A DNA stretch of 62,677 nt from Bacteroidales bacterium (GCA_016933335.1 JAFGBD010000037.1:73695-136371), one strand, 5' to 3'; counted from the first letter of the stretch, positions 45,993 to 56,757 are shown. Made by a program: numbers and translations. The notes: generated by a model not told the origin, from the sequence alone.

Positions 45993-48900
45993 CTAGGGCA
46001 TATTCGGCAAATGATACTCCGGCCCGGTCTCAGGCAGTTTATTTACCCAGATTTCAAGCTCGGTTGGCGATGCGGCCGTGCAACCCGATCCATCTGTATA
46101 ATTCACACTCACCCTGTGTCCCTCATATCCGTCCCATTGCACTGTGATGGTATTATCCGATGCCCCGCCCCCGGCAGTGACAGTATGGGCTGCCGTCGGA
46201 AGATCAACATCGGTAATCACCCAGACATAATCACTCATACCTGCATCAGTGGAATAAACCACAATGGTTTCCTGGCATATGGTATCCGATCCCGAAAGCG
46301 ACGGTACCACAGCTGCCGGTTCGGCGACCGTAAATGTGCTGTCAAGCGGGCAGCCCTGTGCATCGGTCACAGTAACAGTATAACTGCCTGCCGTGAGGCC
46401 GGTAATATCCTCAGTGGTCTCACTGTTGCTCCATAGGTATCCTGCAATTGGTGTATTCCCTCCTGTTACCGTGATATCTATTGCCCCGTCAGCATATCCG
46501 TTGCAGGTGGCATTGGTAATGACCCTGTCAATGGTCATCGGGTTGATTTCAACCTCGACCGTATCGCTGTTAATGCAACCATTGATATCGGTGACTGTTA
46601 CGCTGTATTCTGCAGCTGCAGAAACTGAGATCGTCTGTGTTGTTTCGGTTGTGCTCCATGCATAACCGGTCATGCCTGCACCGGCATCAAGAATAGCTGA
46701 TGAGTCGACACAGAGGATGAAATCAGCACCCAGGTCCACGGCAGGTAATGAATGAACAGTCATTGTAATGCCTGCATATGTTGTGGAACATCCCAGTGCA
46801 TTTGTCACTTCAACCGTGACAATATCACCGTCGGTAAGCGACCATGTTTCATAGGTTGCAGTGCTTCCGTCCTGGACTGTTGATCCGTCCACCATAAAAC
46901 GATAATTGACTCCGTCTGTGGCTGTAAATATTACCGTATCACCGTAACAGATGGTGTTATCAGCGTCATCATTGTTTAAAGTACCTGCCGGCAGGCTCAA
47001 GACGGTTATGGTTGTTGTGGAACTGGTATCCCGGCATCCGTTGCTGCCTGTCACCACTACAAACACTTCATCCTGATCGGCCAATGCAGAAGTAGTATAT
47101 GTGGTGGTTGCCCCGCTTTGCTCAGAAATGCTATTGACATGGAAATCATAATTGGTTCCGCCTCCGGCAGTGAAAATTACCGAATCACCATCACATATTG
47201 TATCACCGGTGGTATTGTTTGTAAAAGTGATAGTGGGAGCAGTATTAACAGTTATAACAACACTGGTGTCTCCGACAAGGATCCCGTCTCCGTTGTCATC
47301 ACTAACGGCTGTCAGGGTGTATGTGGTTGTGGAAGACGGACTGACCGTGATGGTGTCAGAAGTTGTGGTTATACCAGTCCGGTTTACCGGTGTTATACCA
47401 TCAGTGTATGTATAGTCCCAATCCGGAGTACCTGTAAGAGAAACAATGATATCGGTACTGAATCCGTTACAGATGGTCGCATCACCACTGACAATTGATG
47501 CAGTGGCCAGTGTTATTGACTGGATGGATCCCAGGGTGATATACTGGTATGTGTCAAAATCAATAGCCGAACCGGTAGTGATCGTTCCCGAGGTTGCAGT
47601 GCCTGTAACTGTCGGGGTTCCTCCGACCTGAATCCAGTGCGTGCCATTCCATGCGACAAAGCGCAGGTCGGCCAGGTCGTCAATGGCGTTGGCAACATCA
47701 CTTGAACCGTCAAGGATGATCTTCAGATCTGAACTCCCACCTGCCGGTCCCTGAACAGACCAGTATTCCACATGACTCACATAACTGACAGGGGATGTTA
47801 CGCTGTCATAGTCGGTCGGACTGCTGAAATAGTACTCAGCTGGCCAGTTTCCTGAACCGGCAAAACCAGCAACTCCTATCAGTTCCATTGTCCCGAGATG
47901 CCCGCTCTTACCGACCGGATAAATAAAATCGTTGCTTGCTGTCAGTACTTTTGTAAGCTCTCCGTTCACATAGCAGGAAGATGTTCCTGATGACGGGGTA
48001 ACAGTAGCCGACAAGCCCAGTGTTAATGTATCCGAACCTGTTGTAATTGCACCGTTGGTCAGTTTCAGCTCTGTATCAACAAAGACATTCCCTGATAAGG
48101 AAACGCCGTTGACATTGTCGACCTCCAGGATATTCAACATGCTGGAGCCGGTGAAATCACCTGATATGGTCTGGGTAACATTCGAAGAAAATACAACAGA
48201 TGCTGCAGAACCGACAGCAGCATCAAAGCTTCCTCCAGTCCTGGTTAGATCGCCTTTGATTTCAATTTCCCTGTCATTATAACATATAACGTCGAGTGTG
48301 CTTCCTCCGTCTATTTCAAGGTCACCATTGAGCAGAATGTTATCACCTGAAAATTTGCGTTCTCCTGTTCCGCTGAGTATCAGGTTATTTATCTCACTTA
48401 GACCACCAAGAATGAAATAATCGCCGGTGCCTCCGTACTCAAGCGTTCCTCCCGTTGCTGAGAAAAAGTCGTCGTAGAAACCGGCAGGGATGCCGTCCCT
48501 TTCCGAATAAATCCTTCCCGTCCCGGTTACTTCACCAAACCGGTGTGCATAAGTATTGTTCAGTAAAACAGAGCCGTTTATTTCAGTTGTATAATTCAGA
48601 ATACCATTGTTGGTTGATGTTACTGTGTGGCCTGAATTAATGATGGTAATAGCGCCCCTGGGTCCACCGCTGACATTGGGAGTCCAGATGGTTCCGGTAG
48701 TCCAGTTTCCCGAACTGTTTGTCTGGTAACTGGGGACCAGGTCGGGTATCGCACCGTTAAAGGTGCTTCCGTCTACACCTGCTGTGTAATCACCGCTAAT
48801 TCCGTCATCATCAACACCTGCAAAGTTAAAAATCAGGATCTCATTGGTCTCATCAAACTTATCCACGTCATCGTATTTATTCCAGTTGCCGGTACCATCA

Positions 48901-51900
48901 TTCAGAAGCCTGGCAGTGATATAATCATAAACATCATAAGGTGCGGTGACCATCACGTCAGCAGGATCATATTTCATGTTTACGGTGGCAGAAAATCCTG
49001 AAATGCCGCTGGACCTCAGTACCCAGTGATACTGAAGAACATTGTCAGCATCTGTGATCTCGGGGTCAGGAGATTCACTGTCCTCCTGGATACTGGGATG
49101 CATCTCATCTGCAGCCTTAACTGTAATGCTGCCCGTGCTGTTACCATTGGCTGTAATGGTCATGGTAACAGGGGTATATTTATCTTCAGAGCCTATAGGA
49201 TATACAAAAGTTGATGCTCCTGCCGGAAATGTTTTTTTGACCCCGTAATCCGTAAACGAAATGTTGGTCTGTATCATATTGGAAGCTGAAAACGGGGCAC
49301 CCTCGATAACGGCATCCAGTGAAAGTGAAAGCAGGTTCTTTCCTATATTAAAAACACCGGACTGTAAGTTGAGTGCATCGGAGATTGATAAATTATATCC
49401 CAGCGGGACTACAACATCATTTGGATTATCAATGGTTATTTTTCCAAAAGTACCTGTTCCTGTCAGCTGCTGTTCCAGGCTTCCGTTGAATGTGATTCCG
49501 TCTCCCGAGCCGCCGTATATATGTATCCCGTCAAAATTGCAGTTACCCTGCACAAATATGTCGTTTGAATTGTCTGTGAGGGTATCTCCCTGAACATCCA
49601 GGTCGTTGGTGACGGTGATATCTGTTGTTCCGGCATCAAGCGCCAGACCTGCAGAAGATGTTCTGGTAAGGTTGTAGAAGGTGGTTGAGCCGGTGATGGT
49701 CTGATCGGCAGTACCGCTGAAAAAGGTCGTATTTCCATCCGGAACAAACGTGCCGGAATTTGTTAAATCGCCGTTGATGGTCAGATCAAATCCGTTTGCA
49801 TCAAATGTTGTACCAGACTGGATTGTAAGATTTTCGTTAATTGTAAGGGGACCGGTCCACTGCTCAACAGTGGGATCATTCCCGCTTGTATTGTCCAGTG
49901 TGATGTTCTGCAAATCAGCGGATGAGTATATTCCCATGATCTGTGATGCAGGGGTTGATGCGTTTCCGAATACAAATCCGGCACCTGAGCCGATTTCAAT
50001 CGAACCGGGATCAAGGTATAAAGATGCCAGTGTGGGGCTCGTCTGCTGGCGCACAATGGTGATGCTGGTATTATCAGCCTGTGTAAATTCACTCCCTGAA
50101 TTTAATATCTCCAGTATGCCCCGAGAACCCTCCGGGGCATCGTTTTCTCCCAGAATAACTGTGCTGTTGTCATCCAGCTGGTGGAACTTCAGAACGCCCT
50201 GTTCGGTATAAAGCGAACGTCTGATCTGTGAGCCCACCCGCAATGCACCCTGGTATATATCAATTTGTGCATTTCCTGATGCTGAATAATAGATATAATT
50301 GTTTGTGCCCCCGTTAAAATAAGCATTTCCGTTATCAGAAACAGTAAGTGTCCCGTCAAGATACAATCCGGTATTGCTGCCTGATATTCTGATATAGGCA
50401 CTGTCTCCGGCTTCGCCTTCAATTGACAGGCTTGCTGTGGAAGGAATTCTGAAATCTGCGCCTCCGCTTGACAGGGTAAGGTCAACATCGCCATCAGCGA
50501 TCTGCAGGTCGCCGTTAATCAGTTCCAGGGCTTTGGGATAACTGTCAGTTGGTCCGCCCAGAGTAAAATCATCATCAAAAAGGAAATATTTTCCAACGGT
50601 TTTGTTGAGCTCAATCCTGTACAGATCTGTTACTTCTGTGCCCGTTCGTGTAAACGTGCCATCATTGTCCCCGATAAGGTTTAAAATGACATTGTTTGCA
50701 CCTGCACCTGAATTGTAAAGATCCAGGATACCGGCTCCCTGTATGATATTTCCTCCGACAGTCAGGTTGTGTTCCAGTCCTGACGGAGTGGTATTATCGA
50801 CAAAGATCTCGCGGTAGTTGGAGGCAGTGGTTCCGGCAGCTTCCTGTGTGAAATCCAGGTTGCCCATGATGGTCAGCGTCCTTTCGCTGCCTGTTGAGGG
50901 AAATTGAATTTTACCATGCATCCAGTCGCCTATATAACAGTCACCCGCAACATAAATATCTCCCGTTGCACCGTTGTTCAATACCAGAATCGAATTACCC
51001 CTGGGATTTAAATTATAATTCACATGTATGTCCTGTGAAAAAGTCAGGTGCCAGCCAAATGTATTCACCTCTGTTGCAAGGTTAGGGAAAACCGAATAAG
51101 AAGTGGGCATTGTTACGTTATTGTTTTCAGCAACAAACAGGTACCAGCTGTACTTCTCATTAGCAAAATCGCCGAAATCACCTGTTACTGTCGGATTACC
51201 TGTTGTTCCGATCCACTGGGTGAACATTCCGGTACCAACCACCTTCCCGAATGCAAAGGTATAGTTACCATTTATCTGAACCCTGGGGATATCCTCAAAA
51301 TCGGTAGATACAGCGGTATCATGACTGAATTCCAGCCTGCCGATGGTAAATCCTGCTGATGTGGCATTAATCCTGTGACCCATACCCACGACACAAATGT
51401 CGGTTGCCCGGGGGGTGCTTCCTGCTCCTGGATTGAGCGGACCCTGGGGCCCTCCGTGCGGATCTGTTGACCATGTAAAGCGTGAGTGCCAGTCTCCTGA
51501 CTGCCTGCTGTACAGAGTCCTCCTGTTATTGAACTGGCCGGGATTTCCGCTTGTGAATTCCCCGTCGACAATACCGTGGCTGGCATGTCTGAACTGAAGC
51601 AGGTTAACGTTGTTTAAGTAATCGGTCTGGTACCAGTCACTGCCTATTAAAGCATGGTCACGGTGATTTGCAGCTTTACTGATTCCTGACGGAGGATAGA
51701 AACGGTAGATCACTTCTCCCGCAGGTACAGACCCAAAACCTGTCTGTTCGGATACCCAGTAATATGCCAGCGCACCTGCCGGTGCGCCTGTATGCATCGA
51801 ATTTGCAGGAGCTATCCGTACCGAACCACTGATGGATGTTGCACCAAAATCATATCCGTCGATATATATCTCGGCCGGTGAGTAGCCAGCCGGTGAACCT

Positions 51901-54302
51901 ACCGGATATGTTTCCAGCAGCTGTTCACCGGAATAGTTACCGGTAATTGTAAAGTGAAGGGTCAGGCCGCCGTCTGACCCGTTTCCGGCAGTGGCAAAAT
52001 ATTCCGTTGAACTCCAGCCATTAATGGAATTGGTCACTTCAAGGTTGTAAATGTCCAGGTCAAAGAGGGTATTTGCTGCAGAAAGGGTTATGTCGGTCAC
52101 CTTGCAGTCGCTCAGCAGTATAACCCCGTTTGTATTATTCAGGTCGACATGTCCGAAACTTTGTCCGGTGGCTGCATAAGCCCCTTTCAGTGTATGCTGT
52201 GTAGCGCTTCCTGTCAGTGTGATTTTACCATCCGTATCATTTGTAATTGTTCCGTCTGTGATTTCCAGGGTGTCGCCATACATCTGCATATCAAATGTGC
52301 TGGTACTGAAGCTGCCCCTTGTGAGCAGCATGGTATTGGTTACCCTTAACGGGACAGTGCCGGCGGTGCGTCCTGGACTGGCCAGCTCAACGTCCCAGAA
52401 AAGTTCAGGATTGCTGTACTGATCCTTGGCAATTTCAAAATTATAAAACTGAAGGGGGGCAGTTGCTGAAGTATTCCCGACCAGTATTTCCGAGTTTGAT
52501 GCACCGGTAAATCTTGTGGTATTATTGCCATGGGTATAGGTTGCACCGTCTTCGAATATAAAATCGCCGCCAACAGACAGATCGTAACCGTCTGCATCAA
52601 GTTCGGTATTCGCGCCGATGGTCAGATCGTTTAATATCGTTAAGTCGTTTTGCAGGACAAAGGTTTGTGAATTCGGATTGGCAGATTCTGTTAATGTAAG
52701 GTTGTACAATGGGACGGTCGTACTGATCCCAAATTCAGGCTGACCTGACGCGTCAAGCGTTGGAAGCAAAATTTCAAATGTACCTCCGCTGACATTATAA
52801 TTGCCCTCATCGCAAAGCACATGGATGCCATTGGTGGAAGTTTCATTTACTGACTGAATCCGGATCAGTCCGCCTGAAATTTCGAACACATGATCTGCCT
52901 CCGGCAATGCAAAAACCGCACAGGAATCACGGCAGTTGGATAATGCATTGATGTACAGACTGCCTCCGCTCTGGATGTAGCTGAATCTTTCTGAAGAAAC
53001 AGCCTGTCTGAGATGGGTTGTATATATTGAACCACCGGTAATTACAAGTTTTGCGGGATTTCCGGCATCGCTGAGATAAGCAATTCCGCCAGTATTTGAA
53101 GGATTTGTAAATGTACCTGCCGATACCTGCAATGTTCCTGAAATAGTAATACCGCACCAGTCGCCTCCTGAATTGCTTGTTGCCACATCAGCCCCGTTTA
53201 TCCAAAGCCTTGCACCGTATGGGATATGGAATTCATATGGCTCCACAGCGCCGGTTCCGGTCCGGTATTCACCAAGCCGGGTTATATCAATATTTGATCC
53301 CAGTTTTAATGTTCCGTTATAAATAACCAGTGCCAGGCGCTCCCACCCACCGGTGCCATCTGCCGGATCAACACACGTTGAGCCCGATACCGGACCAAAT
53401 AAGTTAAAATATGATGTGTTTGTTGAAAGAACAGACAAGATATTACTTTCATCGCTGCCTTTGTCCACAAACATGCGATAAAAATCAGTAGTACCATTGC
53501 AGGTAAGGGTATTATTGGATGCGCCGCTGAAGGTGACCTTAACAGCCCCGCTGGCAGCACAATTGTATTGGGCATCATTGGCAAAATCGATTGTTCCGTT
53601 ATTTGTAACATCTCCTTCGAATGTAACGTTATGAATGACATTTCCGCTGCCAACGATGAAGCTGGTAGCAGCCTCTATAAGTGTTGTTCCCTTAACAGTA
53701 AGACTTAATGCAGTGGTTGTGGCGTCATTTATCTGTAATGCTCCTTTGGTGATGGTAAGATTGCCGTTGATGGTATAGTCTGCTCTAAGTACAAGGGTAT
53801 CTGTGGCATTGTCCATATCAATCTCAACATGATAAAATGTTCGTGCCGTGGTTAGTGTATCTCCCGTACCGTAATAAACAACTGTTCCTTCCCCCTGTCC
53901 TTCAGTTATAAAATGCGTGGCGGTACCTGCCGGGAAGTTATCTTCTGCAAGACAAATGCTTCCGCTTCCCCTTATCTCGCTGAACGTGTGACCCGTGGTT
54001 GTGGTAAAATCAAGGCTGCCGGTAACGGTAAGAATGTTATTTGTTTTTGCACTGGTGCTGACAGTAACATATCTTCCCGATAGTATAACAACATTATCAG
54101 TAGCGGCAGTAGGTGAAGTGGTCGGTGTATAATTATCAGGATTGTTGACCAGCATGCCTGCAGGATCAAGCGTCCAGATGGAAGCGCTGTCCCAGTTACC
54201 GGAAACAAGGGTATACCACGTTACGGCAAATGATCTGAAGTTTTGGGATAAGGCAATTATCAGTATAATCAGGATGTATTTTGCACGCAGCCTCCCTCTC
54301 AT
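45993..54302 (-). CDS. Giant SprB-like surface adhesin (2769 residues)
   Basis: Signal peptide MRGRLRAKYILIILIIALSQ, then three related beta-helix modules that open with SG(N/D)W...W (W37, W938, W1867), 901 and 929 residues apart, each followed by many strands of the kind ILTVTGSLDFTT or NGDLEIDGGSTL. From about 2268 come Ig-like/PKD-like domains, a SprB repeat (near 2590-2660, ATCNGYADGAIDITVTGG...YLWSNSE) and a final Ig-like domain ending LPETGPEYHLPNMP. It has no type A or B CTD. Likely exported by T9SS with the help of the genes downstream and used for adhesion or gliding. ATG 54302 is chosen over a TTG at 54323, which overlaps the promoter -7 box. Confidence 0.88.
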   Translation of the reverse strand: MRGRLRAKYILIILIIALSQNFRSFAVTWYTLVSGNWDSASIWTLDPAGMLVNNPDNYTPTTSPTAATDNVVILSGRYVTVSTSAKTNNILTVTGSLDFTTTTGHTFSEIRGSGSICLAEDNFPAGTATHFITEGQGEGTVVYYGTGDTLTTARTFYHVEIDMDNATDTLVLRADYTINGNLTITKGALQINDATTTALSLTVKGTTLIEAATSFIVGSGNVIHNVTFEGDVTNNGTIDFANDAQYNCAASGAVKVTFSGASNNTLTCNGTTDFYRMFVDKGSDESNILSVLSTNTSYFNLFGPVSGSTCVDPADGTGGWERLALVIYNGTLKLGSNIDITRLGEYRTGTGAVEPYEFHIPYGARLWINGADVATSNSGGDWCGITISGTLQVSAGTFTNPSNTGGIAYLSDAGNPAKLVITGGSIYTTHLRQAVSSERFSYIQSGGSLYINALSNCRDSCAVFALPEADHVFEISGGLIRIQSVNETSTNGIHVLCDEGNYNVSGGTFEILLPTLDASGQPEFGISTTVPLYNLTLTESANPNSQTFVLQNDLTILNDLTIGANTELDADGYDLSVGGDFIFEDGATYTHGNNTTRFTGASNSEILVGNTSATAPLQFYNFEIAKDQYSNPELFWDVELASPGRTAGTVPLRVTNTMLLTRGSFSTSTFDMQMYGDTLEITDGTITNDTDGKITLTGSATQHTLKGAYAATGQSFGHVDLNNTNGVILLSDCKVTDITLSAANTLFDLDIYNLEVTNSINGWSSTEYFATAGNGSDGGLTLHFTITGNYSGEQLLETYPVGSPAGYSPAEIYIDGYDFGATSISGSVRIAPANSMHTGAPAGALAYYWVSEQTGFGSVPAGEVIYRFYPPSGISKAANHRDHALIGSDWYQTDYLNNVNLLQFRHASHGIVDGEFTSGNPGQFNNRRTLYSRQSGDWHSRFTWSTDPHGGPQGPLNPGAGSTPRATDICVVGMGHRINATSAGFTIGRLEFSHDTAVSTDFEDIPRVQINGNYTFAFGKVVGTGMFTQWIGTTGNPTVTGDFGDFANEKYSWYLFVAENNNVTMPTSYSVFPNLATEVNTFGWHLTFSQDIHVNYNLNPRGNSILVLNNGATGDIYVAGDCYIGDWMHGKIQFPSTGSERTLTIMGNLDFTQEAAGTTASNYREIFVDNTTPSGLEHNLTVGGNIIQGAGILDLYNSGAGANNVILNLIGDNDGTFTRTGTEVTDLYRIELNKTVGKYFLFDDDFTLGGPTDSYPKALELINGDLQIADGDVDLTLSSGGADFRIPSTASLSIEGEAGDSAYIRISGSNTGLYLDGTLTVSDNGNAYFNGGTNNYIYYSASGNAQIDIYQGALRVGSQIRRSLYTEQGVLKFHQLDDNSTVILGENDAPEGSRGILEILNSGSEFTQADNTSITIVRQQTSPTLASLYLDPGSIEIGSGAGFVFGNASTPASQIMGIYSSADLQNITLDNTSGNDPTVEQWTGPLTINENLTIQSGTTFDANGFDLTINGDLTNSGTFVPDGNTTFFSGTADQTITGSTTFYNLTRTSSAGLALDAGTTDITVTNDLDVQGDTLTDNSNDIFVQGNCNFDGIHIYGGSGDGITFNGSLEQQLTGTGTFGKITIDNPNDVVVPLGYNLSISDALNLQSGVFNIGKNLLSLSLDAVIEGAPFSASNMIQTNISFTDYGVKKTFPAGASTFVYPIGSEDKYTPVTMTITANGNSTGSITVKAADEMHPSIQEDSESPDPEITDADNVLQYHWVLRSSGISGFSATVNMKYDPADVMVTAPYDVYDYITARLLNDGTGNWNKYDDVDKFDETNEILIFNFAGVDDDGISGDYTAGVDGSTFNGAIPDLVPSYQTNSSGNWTTGTIWTPNVSGGPRGAITIINSGHTVTSTNNGILNYTTEINGSVLLNNTYAHRFGEVTGTGRIYSERDGIPAGFYDDFFSATGGTLEYGGTGDYFILGGLSEINNLILSGTGERKFSGDNILLNGDLEIDGGSTLDVICYNDREIEIKGDLTRTGGSFDAAVGSAASVVFSSNVTQTISGDFTGSSMLNILEVDNVNGVSLSGNVFVDTELKLTNGAITTGSDTLTLGLSATVTPSSGTSSCYVNGELTKVLTASNDFIYPVGKSGHLGTMELIGVAGFAGSGNWPAEYYFSSPTDYDSVTSPVSYVSHVEYWSVQGPAGGSSDLKIILDGSSDVANAIDDLADLRFVAWNGTHWIQVGGTPTVTGTATSGTITTGSAIDFDTYQYITLGSIQSITLATASIVSGDATICNGFSTDIIVSLTGTPDWDYTYTDGITPVNRTGITTTSDTITVSPSSTTTYTLTAVSDDNGDGILVGDTSVVITVNTAPTITFTNNTTGDTICDGDSVIFTAGGGTNYDFHVNSISEQSGATTTYTTSALADQDEVFVVVTGSNGCRDTSSTTTITVLSLPAGTLNNDDADNTICYGDTVIFTATDGVNYRFMVDGSTVQDGSTATYETWSLTDGDIVTVEVTNALGCSTTYAGITMTVHSLPAVDLGADFILCVDSSAILDAGAGMTGYAWSTTETTQTISVSAAAEYSVTVTDINGCINSDTVEVEINPMTIDRVITNATCNGYADGAIDITVTGGNTPIAGYLWSNSETTEDITGLTAGSYTVTVTDAQGCPLDSTFTVAEPAAVVPSLSGSDTICQETIVVYSTDAGMSDYVWVITDVDLPTAAHTVTAGGGASDNTITVQWDGYEGHRVSVNYTDGSGCTAASPTELEIWVNKLPETGPEYHLPNMP

Positions 54303-54320
54303 TTCTGAAATATTATCTGT

Positions 54321-54328
54321 CAAATTTA
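54321..54328 (-). promoter_or_regulatory. Candidate -7 element of the adhesin operon promoter
   Basis: TAAATTTG on the minus strand fits TAnnTTTG and would place the transcription start near 54315, about a dozen bases before the ATG at 54302. No TTG is seen 19-21 bases further upstream, so the -33 half is poor. Upstream DNA up to 54420 is very AT-rich. Confidence 0.45.
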
Positions 54329-54931
54329 TCTGTAAATCAGATTATTCGGCTTGTTAAATTAATTTTATTAATACTCTTGCACAAAAAAAGTTATTAACAA
54401 AAAAATTCTTTTATTAAGTTAATAAAATCCTATGTAATTCTGATTAAATCTGCAATATTTATATGGTGTACGGCGATATGAATCATTGGTTTCATAGAGG
54501 GATTTCTTTTTTATTAATATATATATTGGTTTGATGAAAAGATTAACAGATTTTTTGATGAATGAAACCTTCATTGAAATATTTTCATTTCTTCAAAATG
54601 AGAGATAAACAGGTTCCGGTTTAACGTGTGAGCTCCCCGAAAGTAAATTTTTTCAAGAGGAAGTATGGTTTGGCTGAGTACCCGGTACATCAGGAATTCA
54701 ATAGTTTGGACTGGTTTTTCGGGATTCAGGAGTCCAATAAGGAAGAATGAATATACCGCGGAAAAGAAATTTAACAACAATGCATTCAAAGATTATACCA
54801 GTATCAGTCTGAAATCAGGTAGCCACCCGGACATCATGTAAAACAGTAAAAATACTGATTATATAAGATACCGGATTGAGTGTATATACCTGTTTTATAT
54901 AAGTGTTAGCCCGCCATACCCATAACAGTAT
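54324..54931. other. AT-rich noncoding region between adhesin operon and guaB
   Basis: After the -7 element nothing was recognised. An ORF of 72 codons at 54571-54789 (-) has no family resemblance, and the + strand is broken by stops. The stretch is strongly AT-rich at 54355-54560 and may hold the regulatory region of the adhesin operon or degraded sequence. Confidence 0.35.
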
Positions 54932-55093
54932 TCACCAGTTTTCGACTGGGTATTTGCCGTCAGCAGCAGTTATTGATATGATTTCAAAGTGATTTTTATT
55001 GTATGATTCAAATTCGACCAGCTCTTGTAAAGCCTTTTCAGCGTTCTTATCAAGCCTGGTATATTGATTGATGAAGGTTATCAGATTTTCCAT
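54932..55093 (-). pseudogene. N-terminal remnant of a Crp/Fnr-family regulator
   Basis: The first 30 residues from the ATG at 55093 (MENLITFINQYTRLDKNAEK, then ALQELVEFESYNKNHFEI) match the start of Bacteroidota Crp/Fnr proteins: the helix before the cNMP domain and the first beta-strand. The similarity then stops and the frame ends after 53 codons with unrelated residues. No cNMP pocket or helix-turn-helix is found downstream. It is probably a truncated gene, with its remainder deleted before the AT-rich region. Assignment is by pattern only. Confidence 0.4.
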
Positions 55094-55255
55094 GTAATTC
55101 TTATCATAACAAACCGGCACAGAGCTGCCGGAAAACAGATGTCAGATCAATGTATCATTGGGCAATATCACTTCCCAATAAATGTTAAATATAAAGCATT
55201 ATTCAGTCAAATTTTTGTATTTTCGCAACATTTAAAAATAAAACCACTGTCAACC

Positions 55256-56737
55256 ATGTCATTTACATCAGATAGGATAATATCAGAAGGCCTGACATTT
55301 GATGATGTTTTGCTGGTTCCTGCTTATTCGGAAATACTGCCTAAGAAAGTTGACCTGACCACCAGGTTTTCCAGGAATATCATGCTAAACACCCCAATTG
55401 TATCAGCTGCCATGGATACCGTAACCGAGGCGACCCTGGCTATTGCCATCGCAAGGGAAGGTGGCATCGGGGTGATTCATAAGAATATGAGCATTGAAGA
55501 TCAGGCTAAACAGGTAAAGACAGTTAAACGGGCTGAGAACGGCATGATCTATGATCCCATCACGATCAGGAAAGATCTTACCGTTGCCGATGCACTGAAC
55601 CTGATGAGGGAATTCAAAATAGGAGGTATACCGGTTGTGGACGGTCATCACAGGTTAATCGGTATCGTTACAAACAGGGATCTCAGGTTCGAATCAAGGC
55701 TGGATAAACCCATCAGTGAAGTAATGACTCACGAAAATCTTATTTCAACCAACGTGGAGGTTAACCTCGAAGAAGCCGCTGATATTTTACAGCAACATAA
55801 AATTGAAAAACTGCCGGTTGTTGATGAAAATCAAAAACTGATAGGGTTAATTACATACAAAGACATAACCAAGGCAAAAGACAGGCCTTTTGCCTGCAAG
55901 GATCATATGGGCAGATTAAGGGTGGCAGCTGCTGTCGGTTCAAGAATGAATTCTGTTGAAAGGATTGAAGCCCTGGTAAAATCCGATGTTGATGCCATTG
56001 TCATTGATACGGCCCATGGACATACAAAGGAAATGACAGATTTGCTTAAACGGGTTAAGAAAGTCTATCCGGATATAGATATCATAGCAGGAAACATAGC
56101 AACCGGTGAGGCTGCCAGGGATCTTTGCAGTGCCGGGGTGGACGCTGTAAAGGTAGGAATCGGCCCTGGTTCAATCTGCACCACCAGGGTTATAGCGGGT
56201 ATCGGGGTACCACAGCTTTCCGCCATCTTTGATGTTGCACAGGCATTAAAGGGAAAGAACATCCCTGTCATCGCGGATGGAGGCATCCGCTATTCGGGTG
56301 ATATTACCAAAGCGCTGGCTGCAGGAGCCAATTCAGTTATGGCCGGATCATTGTTTGCCGGAGTAGAGGAATCGCCGGGAGAGACCATCATATACAACGG
56401 ACGTAAATATAAGTCATACCGGGGAATGGGATCGATTGAGGCCATGCAGAAAGGATCGGGTGACCGTTATTTTCAGGATCCTGAGGAAGATATCGGGAAA
56501 CTTGTCCCTGAAGGTATTGTTGCACAGGTTCCCTATAAAGGATTATTGTCAGAAGTGATATTCCAGTTAATAGGAGGATTAAGGGCAGGTATGGGGTATT
56601 GCGGTGCAAAGAATATCGAAAGTCTGTGGGAAGCAAAGTTTGTCAGGATCACCAATTCGGGTCTTCATGAAAGTCATCCGCATGATATTACCATCACGCG
56701 CGAAGCGCCAAACTACAGCAGAGGAATTACTAACTAA
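55256..56737 (+). CDS. guaB: IMP dehydrogenase
   Basis: NAD-dependent oxidation of IMP to XMP, the committed step of GMP synthesis. From the ATG at 55256 it has 493 residues, the normal length; the longer open frame to 55064 is non-conserved. [17 protein letters not shown] opens the TIM barrel; two CBS domains lie near residues 98-215 and probably bind purine nucleotides for regulation; the catalytic loop is GSICTTR with C308; the flap follows near 395-430 ([15 protein letters not shown]). A weak -7 (TATTTTCG at 55218-55225) precedes it. The PpiC gene follows after 20 bp. Confidence 0.97.
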   Translation: MSFTSDRIISEGLTFDDVLLVPAYSEILPKKVDLTTRFSRNIMLNTPIVSAAMDTVTEATLAIAIAREGGIGVIHKNMSIEDQAKQVKTVKRAENGMIYDPITIRKDLTVADALNLMREFKIGGIPVVDGHHRLIGIVTNRDLRFESRLDKPISEVMTHENLISTNVEVNLEEAADILQQHKIEKLPVVDENQKLIGLITYKDITKAKDRPFACKDHMGRLRVAAAVGSRMNSVERIEALVKSDVDAIVIDTAHGHTKEMTDLLKRVKKVYPDIDIIAGNIATGEAARDLCSAGVDAVKVGIGPGSICTTRVIAGIGVPQLSAIFDVAQALKGKNIPVIADGGIRYSGDITKALAAGANSVMAGSLFAGVEESPGETIIYNGRKYKSYRGMGSIEAMQKGSGDRYFQDPEEDIGKLVPEGIVAQVPYKGLLSEVIFQLIGGLRAGMGYCGAKNIESLWEAKFVRITNSGLHESHPHDITITREAPNYSRGITN

Positions 56738-56757
56738 AACTATAAATCTTTGATACC

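Noticed and set aside
45963..46436. 157-codon + strand open frame at the end of the adhesin
   Set aside because: Antisense to the adhesin C-terminus, with Cys- and His-rich composition unlike real proteins here.
54571..54789. 72-codon minus-strand ORF in the AT-rich gap
   Set aside because: No family resemblance, no promoter or ribosome binding site, and an atypical composition.
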